DNA of 5,374 nucleotides from Lentisphaeria bacterium (GCA_028699735.1 JAQVUB010000213.1:1-5374); one strand, 5' to 3'; shown: positions 1 to 4,612, counted from the first letter of the stretch. Notes: generated by a model not told the origin, from the letters alone. Translations and numbers: made by a program.

Positions 1-1627
1 AAAGATCCACGCCCCAGTCCAGAAATACCTGAAAAAGCAGGTCTTCCGCTGTGCGATCCGGCTTGATGTTGTCGGTGAGGAGTCCCAGCTTGTTTTGCTC
101 AGTGGCGTCCGGACGGTAGTAGACCTCGGCCAGGTTCGACGAATCAACCTTCAAAACGCGAAAGCCAATGTCCAGGCCAGGGGCGGTAGTGGCATTTTCC
201 TCTTTTATTTTCTTGCCGGCCCGGCGAATGCGCTCCTTGCTGATCTCGGCAATGGTTTTATAGCCTGCCTTGAAAGCTTCTGACTTTTCATCGCAAAGCT
301 CGGGGAGCTGAACCATTAGAAAAGCACGGTTAGCCCCATCCTCTGCGTTGAGTTTCATTGCGGCATGAGCTGTTGTCGCAGATCCAGAAAAAAAATCTAA
401 AACTATGTCATCTTGTTTCACGTCAGCCTGATTAATAAGTTCCTTTATAAGGTCAACTGGTTTTGGAAAATCCATAACCCTCTTGTCAAAGAGTTCGCCA
501 ATGTCAGCTGTGCCATTTCTTGTATAAATATCGGAGCCGATAATCGATGAATAACCTGTTCGTTCAGACGACAACTCGCATAGGAATGATTTTCGTCTTG
601 GTCGTCCATCTGGGATCGATGGCCAAAGAATTCTATCCTCTGAAACCAGTCGGGTCATGGTTGTTTTGTCATATCGCCATCCCATCGTCGGACAGCCATA
701 GTTAATACCTGTTGCCGGATCGAATAAATCATAATGAAGGTTCGGACGTCTATCCGCCGTAGCGAGACCAACCATGTTCGCGCTTGTCCAGTCACCACGA
801 GGATCATTGTCAGGATTTGAGTACCCACGCAAATCCCTATCATCACCTCTCATGGTCTTGCCATAAGCGATTACATATTCGTGATCGATTGATACGCCGT
901 TTTTTGTTCTATTGTCTTTATTCTGTCTGCTTTTCCATATGAGCTGGGCTATGAATTTATCTTCACCGAAAATTTCATTGCACATCTTTTTTAAATTCGA
1001 AATCTCACCATCATCAATGCTGATAAAAATCACCCCATCCTCCCGCAGCAGATTTCTCGCCAGTTTCAGTCTGGGGTACATCATCGAGAGCCAGTCCGAG
1101 TGGAAGCGTCCATTGGCCTCGGTGTTGGCTACCAGCCGATTGCCTTCCTCGTCCTTCTGATTGGATCGTTTCAAGAATTCCTCTGTATTTTCGGCAAAAT
1201 CGTCTTCATAGATAAAGTCGTTGCCCGTGTTGTATGGCGGGTCGATGTAGATCATTTTGACCTTGCCGAGGTAGGTCTCCTGGAGCAGTTTCAAGGCATC
1301 CAGGTTGTCGCCCTCGATAAACAGATTCTTCGTGGTGTCGAAATCCACGCTTTCTTCCCGGCAGGGGCGCAGAGTCTTGGCGATCGGTGCATTGGCGGTG
1401 AGCAGAGCCTCGCGTTTGCCTGGCCAGTTGAGGTGGTAACGTTCCTGCGGGCCTTCCACGATGGACTCGGACAACTCCTGCCGCAGCTGGTCGAAATCGA
1501 CCGCCAGCTTCAGCTTGCCGCCTTCGCCTTCGCCCTTGGCCTCGGTCACGCAGTTGGGAAACAGTTCGCGGATGCGGGCGATATTGTCCTGGGTCAGGTT
1601 CGGCGAGTGCAATTTGAGTTTATCCAT
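1..1627 (-). CDS. mod: Type III restriction-modification DNA methyltransferase (Mod), 3' end cut by the window edge
   Basis: Beta-class DNA amino-methyltransferase, the modification and recognition subunit of a type III restriction system. It transfers a methyl group from S-adenosylmethionine to adenine and would partner a Res helicase-nuclease. I read 542 codons without a stop or frameshift from ATG 1627 to the left edge; family members are usually about 630-680 residues, so perhaps 100 are missing. Visible in order: a leader beginning MDKLKLHSPNLTQDNIARI; NLFIEGDNLDALKLLQ; the catalytic motif DPPYNTG (residues 129-135); a variable central part expected to read the DNA target (about 200-390); then the SAM-binding motif DFFSGSATTAHAA (from residue 411). 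DPPY before FSGS is the beta-class order. The last visible part, IKPDRTAEDLLFQVFLDWGVDL, matches type III Mod C-terminal regions. The start is fixed by AAGGAA six bases upstream (1634-1639). A res gene is expected left of the window. The recognition sequence cannot be predicted. Confidence 0.95.
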   Translation of the reverse strand, partial: MDKLKLHSPNLTQDNIARIRELFPNCVTEAKGEGEGGKLKLAVDFDQLRQELSESIVEGPQERYHLNWPGKREALLTANAPIAKTLRPCREESVDFDTTKNLFIEGDNLDALKLLQETYLGKVKMIYIDPPYNTGNDFIYEDDFAENTEEFLKRSNQKDEEGNRLVANTEANGRFHSDWLSMMYPRLKLARNLLREDGVIFISIDDGEISNLKKMCNEIFGEDKFIAQLIWKSRQNKDNRTKNGVSIDHEYVIAYGKTMRGDDRDLRGYSNPDNDPRGDWTSANMVGLATADRRPNLHYDLFDPATGINYGCPTMGWRYDKTTMTRLVSEDRILWPSIPDGRPRRKSFLCELSSERTGYSSIIGSDIYTRNGTADIGELFDKRVMDFPKPVDLIKELINQADVKQDDIVLDFFSGSATTAHAAMKLNAEDGANRAFLMVQLPELCDEKSEAFKAGYKTIAEISKERIRRAGKKIKEENATTAPGLDIGFRVLKVDSSNLAEVYYRPDATEQNKLGLLTDNIKPDRTAEDLLFQVFLDWGVDL

Positions 1628-1653
1628 GGTTCTTTCCTTATAAAATATTCACT

Positions 1654-1681
1654 AATATATTTGGGCAGGAGCTGCTGTCAA
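1654..1681 (-). promoter_or_regulatory. Sigma-70-like promoter of mod
   Basis: On the minus strand a consensus -35 TTGACA (1676-1681) is followed after 16 bases by TATATT (1654-1659) as -10. The ribosome binding site AAGGAA lies at 1634-1639, six bases before ATG 1627, leaving a short leader of about 20 bases. Spacing and match are good; there is no experimental support. Confidence 0.65.
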
Positions 1682-2016
1682 ACGCTTACGCCCAGATAAA
1701 ATCGCAACTATTTTTTACAACGAAACTCACGAACAACCCGAAAAATTTCATGGGAAGCGGTTTTGGCTGCTAAAATGCGTCGTTCATTCCATGAAAATTT
1801 CGTGGAGCACAAAGCAGGCGTTCCGAAAAGTTCTCTGCAGAAGTCAATCCTATGACACCCACAGAATTTTAGCACAAAATCCTTCCCCGTTTTGCCGGCA
1901 TATTTTCTGTTTCAGACGATTTCTCCTGATATTTTCAACATCTGAAACCCGATGCTAATCTTACCGAAACGGGTCAAACCTTGACCTGGAAAATCAACAG
2001 TCAGTGCGTTTTGGGA
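1682..2016. other. Non-coding stretch between mod and the heptamer array, with weak inverted repeats
   Basis: I find no credible gene here. Three dyads are visible. TTTCATGG (1746-1753) pairs with CCATGAAA (1789-1796), extendable to 11 bp with one bulged base. TTTCAGA (1910-1916) pairs with TCTGAAA (1941-1947). A compact palindrome lies at 1972-1986 and is listed separately. These could be operators or chance in AT-rich DNA. Confidence 0.4.
1972..1986. promoter_or_regulatory. Perfect dyad GGTCAA-N3-TTGACC, possible operator
   Basis: Six-base perfect inverted repeat with a three-base centre (ACC), the usual size for a dimeric helix-turn-helix binding site. It lies about 290 bp upstream of the mod promoter and 350 bp before the DUF4160 gene, so what it would control is unclear. 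A palindrome this short may be chance. Confidence 0.25.
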
Positions 2017-2031
2017 TTATTGTTATAGTCC
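2017..2031 (+). repeat. Solo copy of the TTTATGTTATAGTCC element end
   Basis: The 15 bases here match 13 of 15 positions of the terminal inverted repeat at 4547-4561, including the whole of GTTATAGTCC, in the same orientation. This may be a remnant of the same insertion-sequence family. Alternatively it is an outlying unit of the array that follows, because TATAGTCCA resembles the 9-bp unit TAGGGTCCA. It also looks like an extended -10 box (TGTTATAGT) but has no good -35. Confidence 0.4.
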
Positions 2032-2044
2032 ACCATATGGTTCC

Positions 2045-2206
2045 TCGTCCATCGTCCATCGTCAATCGTCCATCGTCCATAGGGTCCATAAGGTCCATAA
2101 GGTCCATAGGGTCCCTCGTCCATCGTCCTTCGTCCCTCGTCCCTCGTCCATCGTCCCTCGTCCCTCGTCCCTCGTCCCTCGTCCATCGTCCATCGTCAAT
2201 CGTCCA
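2045..2206. repeat. Short tandem repeat array: 18 heptamers TCGTCCN plus 4 nonamers TARGGTCCN
   Basis: The tract divides without leftover into 22 units. Five heptamers occupy 2045-2079, four nonamers 2080-2115 and thirteen heptamers 2116-2206. Heptamer variants are TCGTCCA, TCGTCCC, TCGTCCT and TCGTCAA. The nonamers run AGGG, AAGG, AAGG, AGGG. The first 28 bp (2045-2072) and last 28 bp (2179-2206) are identical. Open frames on both strands across the tract encode only low-complexity repeats such as RPSSLVPRPSSLV or GRWTRDEGR and are by-products of the repeat. It resembles in kind the 7-bp short tandem repeats (STRR) of cyanobacterial genomes. Function unknown. Confidence 0.95.
2155..2178 (-). 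other. Potential G-quadruplex motif, (GGGACGA)x4
   Basis: Four consecutive TCGTCCC units place four CCC runs on the plus strand with four-base spacers, so the minus strand reads GGG-N4-GGG-N4-GGG-N4-GGG. This satisfies the standard G3+N1-7 rule. The surrounding GG-containing units could extend or compete with the structure. The motif is visible directly; folding is inferred. Confidence 0.6.
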
Positions 2207-2276
2207 TGCCATTTCCCAGTTTTACTGACGCCTTACAAAGCTTTTCATATAAATGCTCCGTTCTCAGATGTTTCGT

Positions 2277-2304
2277 TTGCAAAAATCCAGCGTTGGGTTA
2301 TAGT
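2277..2304 (+). promoter_or_regulatory. Candidate promoter of the DUF4160-DUF2442 pair
   Basis: TTGCAA (2277-2282) as -35, 16 bases, then TATAGT (2299-2304) as -10, placing transcription start about 25 bases before the ribosome binding site AAAAGGA (2325-2331) and ATG 2338. A perfect TTGACA at 2310-2315 is also present but has no -10 at the right distance before the gene. Confidence 0.4.
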
Positions 2305-2337
2305 GATTGTTGACAAATAATAACAAAAGGATTTGAA

Positions 2338-2580
2338 ATGCCGGTCATTTTTCGCTTCAAAGGATTTGAGATACGATTCTGGTATCGCTTTGAGGAAAAG
2401 CGCAGGCATGTCCACGCCTTGAACGACGATGCGAATGTGAAAATCTGGCTTGAGCCGGAAATTGAAATCGCCTCGATCAAGGGAAACATAAACGAATCCA
2501 TGCTCAAGGAAATATTGCGGGAGGTGAAACGAAATGAACAGCTTTGCAACGATGCTTGGAACCGCTATCTCGGAAAATAA
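2338..2580 (+). CDS. DUF4160 family small protein, candidate toxin-antitoxin partner
   Basis: 80-residue cytoplasmic protein of normal length for DUF4160. It opens with the family-typical MPVIFRFKGFEIRFWY, has HVH at residues 24-26 (family pattern PLHVHV) and then VKIWLEPEIEIA (34-45), the usual AKFWLEPxxxLA block. A basic helix-like C-terminus follows (LKEILREVKRNEQLCNDAWNRYLGK). AAAAGGA six bases upstream supports the start. It overlaps the next gene by 47 bases, so the two are translationally linked. DUF4160 genes are commonly followed by DUF2442 genes and the pair has been proposed as toxin-antitoxin-like. No enzymatic activity is established that I can cite, and which partner is toxic cannot be told from sequence. 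Confidence 0.85.
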   Translation: MPVIFRFKGFEIRFWYRFEEKRRHVHALNDDANVKIWLEPEIEIASIKGNINESMLKEILREVKRNEQLCNDAWNRYLGK

Positions 2581-2953
2581 AACCTGCTTCCTCGGCTCCA
2601 CCGCCGAGGGGATCGCGATTCTTATTCATGGAAAAGAGTATTTCCTGCGTTATACCGATTTTCCATGGTTTGAATACTCCAACGCCATTGAGCTTCGCGA
2701 CGTCGCCGCGGATCGCTGGGGCGTCTATTGGAATTCGCTGGACATCGATCTGTCCATCGAATCCATCGAACACCCTGAACGTTTCCCTGAAAAAATTTCC
2801 GTCGAGGGGTGGCTGAAAGCCCGGAGCCGCAATGCGGCGAAGACGTTGGGAAGCATCCGTACCAGCCGTAAGGCGGTCGCGAGCCGCGCCAACGGATTGA
2901 AAGGCGGCCGCCCCAAAAAGGATAAGCAGCAAGGGTGCAGTTTCCAAAAGTAG
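2534..2953 (+). CDS. DUF2442 family protein whose C-terminus was rewritten by a transposon insertion
   Basis: 139 residues. The DUF2442 core is seen as KEYFLRYTDFPWF (34-46), then VYWNSLDIDLSIESIEHPERFP (64-85), matching the family pattern YWPxLDxDLxxExxxxPERFP. A basic tail RKAVASRANGLKGGRPKK (112-129) resembles AT-hook-like DNA-binding tails on small antitoxins. ATG 2534 lies inside the DUF4160 gene and has a strong Shine-Dalgarno GGGAGGTG (2519-2526) seven bases upstream, so the 47-base overlap is probably real. Host coding sequence ends at CAA 2932. Residues 134-139 (GCSFQK) and the TAG stop come from the miniature element starting at 2933. Skipping the element and one target copy, the frame continues CCA TCC GTT CTG GCA TAA (3274-3291), giving an ancestral 138-residue protein ending PSVLA. 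Probably still functional, since the domain and basic tail are intact. Confidence 0.85.
   Translation: MNSFATMLGTAISENKTCFLGSTAEGIAILIHGKEYFLRYTDFPWFEYSNAIELRDVAADRWGVYWNSLDIDLSIESIEHPERFPEKISVEGWLKARSRNAAKTLGSIRTSRKAVASRANGLKGGRPKKDKQQGCSFQK
2925..2932. repeat. Target-site duplication AGCAGCAA, left copy (outer element)
   Basis: AGCAGCAA lies immediately left of the element end GGGTGCAG and recurs at 3266-3273 immediately right of CTGCACCC. It falls within codons of the DUF2442 gene. Confidence 0.93.
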
Positions 2954-3012
2954 GTAGAGGCTATCCAGAAAGGGTTCAGGGGTCAGGCTTATAAGGTGGC
3001 GTAACCGGCCCG

Positions 3013-3020
3013 GTTGCGAT
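3013..3020. repeat. Target-site duplication GTTGCGAT, left copy (inner element)
   Basis: GTTGCGAT lies directly left of the inner element and again directly right of it at 3185-3192. The inner copy carries the same octamer once and uninterrupted at 3102-3109, showing the original site. The octamer sits in the right arm of a palindrome (AACCGG-C-CCGGTT). Confidence 0.93.
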
Positions 3021-3184
3021 GGGTGCAGTTCCCAAAAGATAGGTAGAGGCTATCCAGAAAGGGTTCAGGGGTCAGGCTTATAATGTGGCGTAACCGGCCC
3101 GGTTGCGATTTCTGTTAGTACTCCCACGCCCGAACAGTCTCAGGTGCCCGGGGCAGAGACTACCTACTTTTGGGAACTGCACCC
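3021..3184. mobile_element. Inner copy of the same miniature element, inserted into the outer copy
   Basis: A complete 164-bp copy from GGGTGCAGTTCCC to GGGAACTGCACCC, with terminal inverted repeats of about 25 bp that differ by one extra base on the left. Against the outer copy I count four substitutions and two small length differences (one extra A after AAAAG on the left; TT retained on the right). It carries a central palindrome AACCGG-C-CCGGTT and no coding capacity. Being inserted inside the other copy, it is the later arrival. Confidence 0.93.
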
Positions 3185-3192
3185 GTTGCGAT
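3185..3192. repeat. Target-site duplication GTTGCGAT, right copy (inner element)
   Basis: Partner of 3013-3020. The right half of the outer element resumes at 3193 with TTCTGTTAG, exactly as follows this octamer inside the intact inner copy. Confidence 0.93.
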
Positions 3193-3265
3193 TTCTGTTA
3201 GTACTCCCACGCCCGAACGGTCTCAGGTGCCCGGGGCAGCGACTACCTACTTGGGAACTGCACCC

Positions 3266-3273
3266 AGCAGCAA
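3266..3273. repeat. Target-site duplication AGCAGCAA, right copy (outer element)
   Basis: Partner of 2925-2932. Downstream, 3274-3291 reads CCATCCGTTCTGGCATAA, the displaced original 3' end of the DUF2442 coding sequence including its TAA stop. Confidence 0.93.
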
Positions 3274-3300
3274 CCATCCGTTCTGGCATAAATTTACGCG

Positions 3301-3334
3301 CCCGCGCTTCCGGTCACCCACTGGAGGGCGCGGG
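3301..3334 (+). terminator. GC-rich hairpin after the original DUF2442 stop, possible terminator
   Basis: CCCGCGC (3301-3307) pairs perfectly with GCGCGGG (3328-3334), with further short pairing TCC/GGA inside. It starts nine bases after the ancestral TAA (3289-3291), where an operon terminator would sit. There is no T-run after it, so it is not a canonical intrinsic terminator. The insertion now separates it from the gene by more than 330 bp. Confidence 0.35.
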
Positions 3335-3352
3335 TGGATGCGGTAGGCTTCG

Positions 3353-3407
3353 TGGAGTATAAAGTGTCAAAATTATTTTTTTCTCTGCATTTTTGACAAT
3401 CCAACCC
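3353..3407 (+). repeat. 55-bp direct repeat, copy 1, with TGTCAAAA...TTTTGACA dyad
   Basis: Matches 5320-5374 at 53 of 55 positions. It contains an 8-bp perfect inverted repeat, TGTCAAAA (3365-3372) with TTTTGACA (3391-3398), around a T-rich loop. A partial third copy (AAAGTGTCAAAAT) is at 4270-4282. Ends beginning TGTCA are common in IS481/IS3-like elements, so these may be element ends; that assignment is inference. Copy 2 runs off the window, so the true length is unknown. Confidence 0.85.
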
Positions 3408-3570
3408 TACCATAGATTTAAGGCATATTTTTTCTCTTTTTTGAGTCGAAAAACAGCAGTTTTTTCTCTGTTTTGCTGATTTTCCCCGGGAAATTGCCGA
3501 GAACCCAAAAACAAAATATGACCACCCAACCCTGCATTTGAGGGTCGAAACGTGATGGTTTCTATGATAT
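3408..3570. other. T-rich non-coding debris with repeated TTTTTCTCTG motifs
   Basis: No credible gene. It contains one copy of the 27-bp repeat (3461-3487) and an imperfect inverted repeat, GAAAAACAGCA (3448-3458) with TGCTGATTTTC (3474-3484), 10 of 11 paired. CCAACCCT at 3401-3408 is repeated at about 3527. Interpreted as remnants of element ends. Confidence 0.5.
3461..3487 (+). repeat. 27-bp direct repeat, copy 1
   Basis: Perfect match to 4148-4174. It contains the decamer GTTTTGCTGA (3470-3479) and the motif TTTTTCTCTG, which recurs elsewhere in the debris region. It sits left of the transposase fragment, while copy 2 lies right of it. Confidence 0.85.
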
Positions 3571-3704
3571 TTGATACTCGCCAGGAGTGATGAGTCCGCA
3601 ATATTTCGCTCTATCCGCGGCCTGGCTGATTTATATTCTCATAGGACTATAACATAAAACCTAAGCCGCCCTTTTTACCCTGCGATACGACTTCAAAAGA
3701 CCGT
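3571..3704. repeat. 134-bp repeat carrying an insertion-sequence end, copy 1
   Basis: Aligns without gaps to 4387-4520 (offset 816). The first 24 or so bases are diverged; from 3596 on there are only a few differences. It spans GGACTATAACATAAA (3644-3658), the stop of the transposase (3661-3663) and its last 13 codons. The only change in the shared coding part is silent (GCT versus GCG for the last alanine), as expected for copies that diverged while coding. Confidence 0.9.
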
Positions 3705-4047
3705 CCAGCCGGGAGAATTCGGTGACTTCGCCATCATCGTCCTGGGGTCGGGGAATGATCATTTTTCCGCCAAGACCTGAGTGCGGTCGCTCATGGTTAT
3801 AGTATTCAAGGAACTCCTTGACCACATATCGCAACTGGGCTTCACTGGTCAAGATCAGGTGATCGAGGCATTCGCTTTTTTTGGTCTTGATGAACGACTC
3901 AATATGCCCGTTATATTCGTGGTGTTTGACTTTCGCCGCTTCAAAAGCCTGACAGTTGAAAAGCAATAATCCGATGAAACGGGCATTCTCATCCTCTTTC
4001 GGAATGCTTTCACAAACCAGCATCCCGTTGCGGAAAACCTGGACCAT
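3661..4047 (-). pseudogene. C-terminal fragment of an integrase-core (DDE) transposase
   Basis: 128 codons. Residues from about 46 on look like the end of a retroviral-integrase-type transposase: GHIESFIKTKKSECLDHLI, LRYVVKEFLEYYNHERPHSGLGG, then the tail EFSRLDGLLKSYRRVKRAA. The Glu of HIES occupies the place of the third acidic residue of the DDE triad. Intact enzymes of this kind have 300 or more residues with two upstream Asp, so this is 5'-truncated. In frame, upstream coding stops at 4087-4089. The first 45 or so residues (MVQVFRNGMLVCESIPKEDENARFI...) do not resemble the core I know and may be foreign sequence fused at the break. DEN-RF could be a decayed second-Asp motif, but its 30-residue spacing to the Glu is short. 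Not expected to be active. Confidence 0.75.
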
Positions 4048-4101
4048 AAAGTCAGCTTTGAAAAATTTTCTCAGTTGGAACTCACTTTATGCGAGCCACA
4101 G

Positions 4102-4141
4102 AATTTCAGCAAAACTCTTTCTCTATTTTATGACTGAAATT
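4102..4141. repeat. Inverted repeat AATTTCAG...CTGAAATT
   Basis: Perfect 8-bp arms (4102-4109 and 4134-4141) with a 24-base pyrimidine-rich loop, upstream of the transposase fragment. The left arm overlaps a copy of the decamer TCAGCAAAAC (4106-4115). Possibly an element end or a hairpin; no function assigned. Confidence 0.4.
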
Positions 4142-4147
4142 GGCCTC

Positions 4148-4174
4148 TTTTTCTCTGTTTTGCTGATTTTCCCC
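4148..4174 (+). repeat. 27-bp direct repeat, copy 2
   Basis: Perfect match to 3461-3487. Its GTTTTGCTGA (4157-4166) also forms a perfect 10-bp inverted repeat with TCAGCAAAAC at 4189-4198 across 22 bases. Confidence 0.85.
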
Positions 4175-4198
4175 TGAATATCTTAAGGTCAGCAAAAC

Positions 4199-4386
4199 CA
4201 ATAAAAATCATACAAGAACACTCTGACCCCCCGTCCAGGACTCAAAATCGCTTTTCTCAGGTCTGCCGGAAAGTGTCAAAATCGAATAAGAAAGACATAC
4301 CGGGGGCAAAAAGCCGGGATAGGCAGAGCCATCTCCTTGGCGCCTGGCCGGAGATTGTATAGGCTGCTGATTGCGGCTTGGATCAG
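4199..4386. other. Non-coding stretch between element fragments
   Basis: No recognisable gene. It holds the partial repeat AAAGTGTCAAAAT (4270-4282) and a small dyad ATCTCC...GGAGAT near 4331-4355. A 69-codon minus-strand frame here resembles nothing I know and lacks a ribosome binding site. Confidence 0.4.
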
Positions 4387-4520
4387 TTGATACTCGCTTG
4401 ACGGGAAGAACCCGCAATATTTCGCTCTATCCGCGGCCAGGCTGATTTATATTCTCAGGGGACTATAACATAAAACCTACGCCGCCCTTTTTACCCTGCG
4501 ATACGACTTCAAAAGACCGT
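4387..4520. repeat. 134-bp repeat carrying an insertion-sequence end, copy 2
   Basis: Gap-free partner of 3571-3704. Homology stops abruptly after CCGT at 4520, inside the transposase coding sequence, marking the deletion or recombination point of this copy. Confidence 0.9.
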
Positions 4521-4561
4521 GTTGGATATCCCGTGATCCTCCATGATTTATGTTATAGTCC
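4460..4561. mobile_element. 102-bp internally deleted insertion-sequence derivative with 15-bp terminal inverted repeats
   Basis: GGACTATAACATAAA (4460-4474) and TTTATGTTATAGTCC (4547-4561) are perfect inverted repeats. Between them lie 44 bases encoding the transposase C-terminus on the left and 26 bases unrelated to the longer fragment on the right. This is the layout of a miniature element made by deleting the middle of a parent. AGG occurs just outside both ends (4457-4459 and 4562-4564), compatible with a 3-bp target duplication but too short to prove it. The left flank is also homologous to the flank at 3596-3643, which argues that the true element end may be farther out. Confidence 0.55.
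4477..4520 (-). pseudogene. Last 13 codons of the same transposase (second fragment)
   Basis: On the minus strand this reads GLLKSYRRVKRAA then TAG, identical in protein to the end of the gene ending at 3661. Everything upstream of the break at 4520 is absent. Part of the 102-bp derivative. Confidence 0.8.
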
Positions 4562-4573
4562 AGGAATGTTTCA

Positions 4574-4589
4574 GGAGCACAAGTGCTCC
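4574..4589. terminator. Hairpin GGAGCAC-AA-GTGCTCC beyond the higA stop
   Basis: Perfect 7-bp stem, 24 bases past the higA stop codon, where a transcript from the right would end. On the minus strand no T-run follows it, so for higA it is at best a non-canonical terminator. On the plus strand eight T (about 4598-4605) follow eight bases after the stem, a loose intrinsic-terminator layout for anything reading rightward. Confidence 0.4.
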
Positions 4590-4612
4590 AATGTGTGTTT
4601 TTTTTCGGCGGA

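Larger units (their letters stand above)
2933..3265. mobile_element. Outer copy of a 161-bp miniature inverted-repeat element, interrupted by a second copy
   Basis: The element begins GGGTGCAGTT at 2933 and ends AACTGCACCC at 3265. The ends are inverted repeats of about 25 bp, imperfect in this copy because the right end has lost two T. Its own sequence is 2933-3020 plus 3193-3265 (161 bp). The remainder is the inner copy and one 8-bp duplication. It contains no open frame that could be a transposase, so it would have to be mobilised in trans. Flanking 8-bp duplications prove insertion. Eight-base duplications occur in several families (IS66, ISL3, IS1595, IS6, IS256, ISAs1); the ends alone do not let me choose. 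The left end provides the stop codon of the DUF2442 gene. Confidence 0.93.

Noticed and set aside
1100..1699. 199-codon plus-strand frame opposite mod
   Set aside because: It lies antisense to the well-conserved Mod N-terminal half, lacks a ribosome binding site and resembles no family; a shadow of mod.
1800..1820. Similarity of CGTGGAGCACAAAG to the start of the 55-bp repeats (TGGAGYATAAAG)
   Set aside because: Only about ten bases agree and the match does not extend; treated as chance.
2045..2206. CRISPR array
   Set aside because: Units are 7-9 bp with no unique spacers, so this is a simple tandem repeat.
1994..2228. Frames on both strands across the heptamer array
   Set aside because: They encode only the translated tandem repeat (RPSSLVPRPSS or GRWTRDEGR type). 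Open length is explained by lack of stops in the repeat units.
2245..2947. Minus-strand frames of 118 and 147 codons
   Set aside because: Antisense to the DUF4160 and DUF2442 genes, which have family motifs and good ribosome binding sites.
3407..3601. 64-codon minus-strand frame
   Set aside because: It spans repeated T-rich element debris, has no family resemblance and no ribosome binding site.
4208..4417. 69-codon minus-strand frame
   Set aside because: Low-information sequence across a repeat boundary, no recognised motif, no ribosome binding site.
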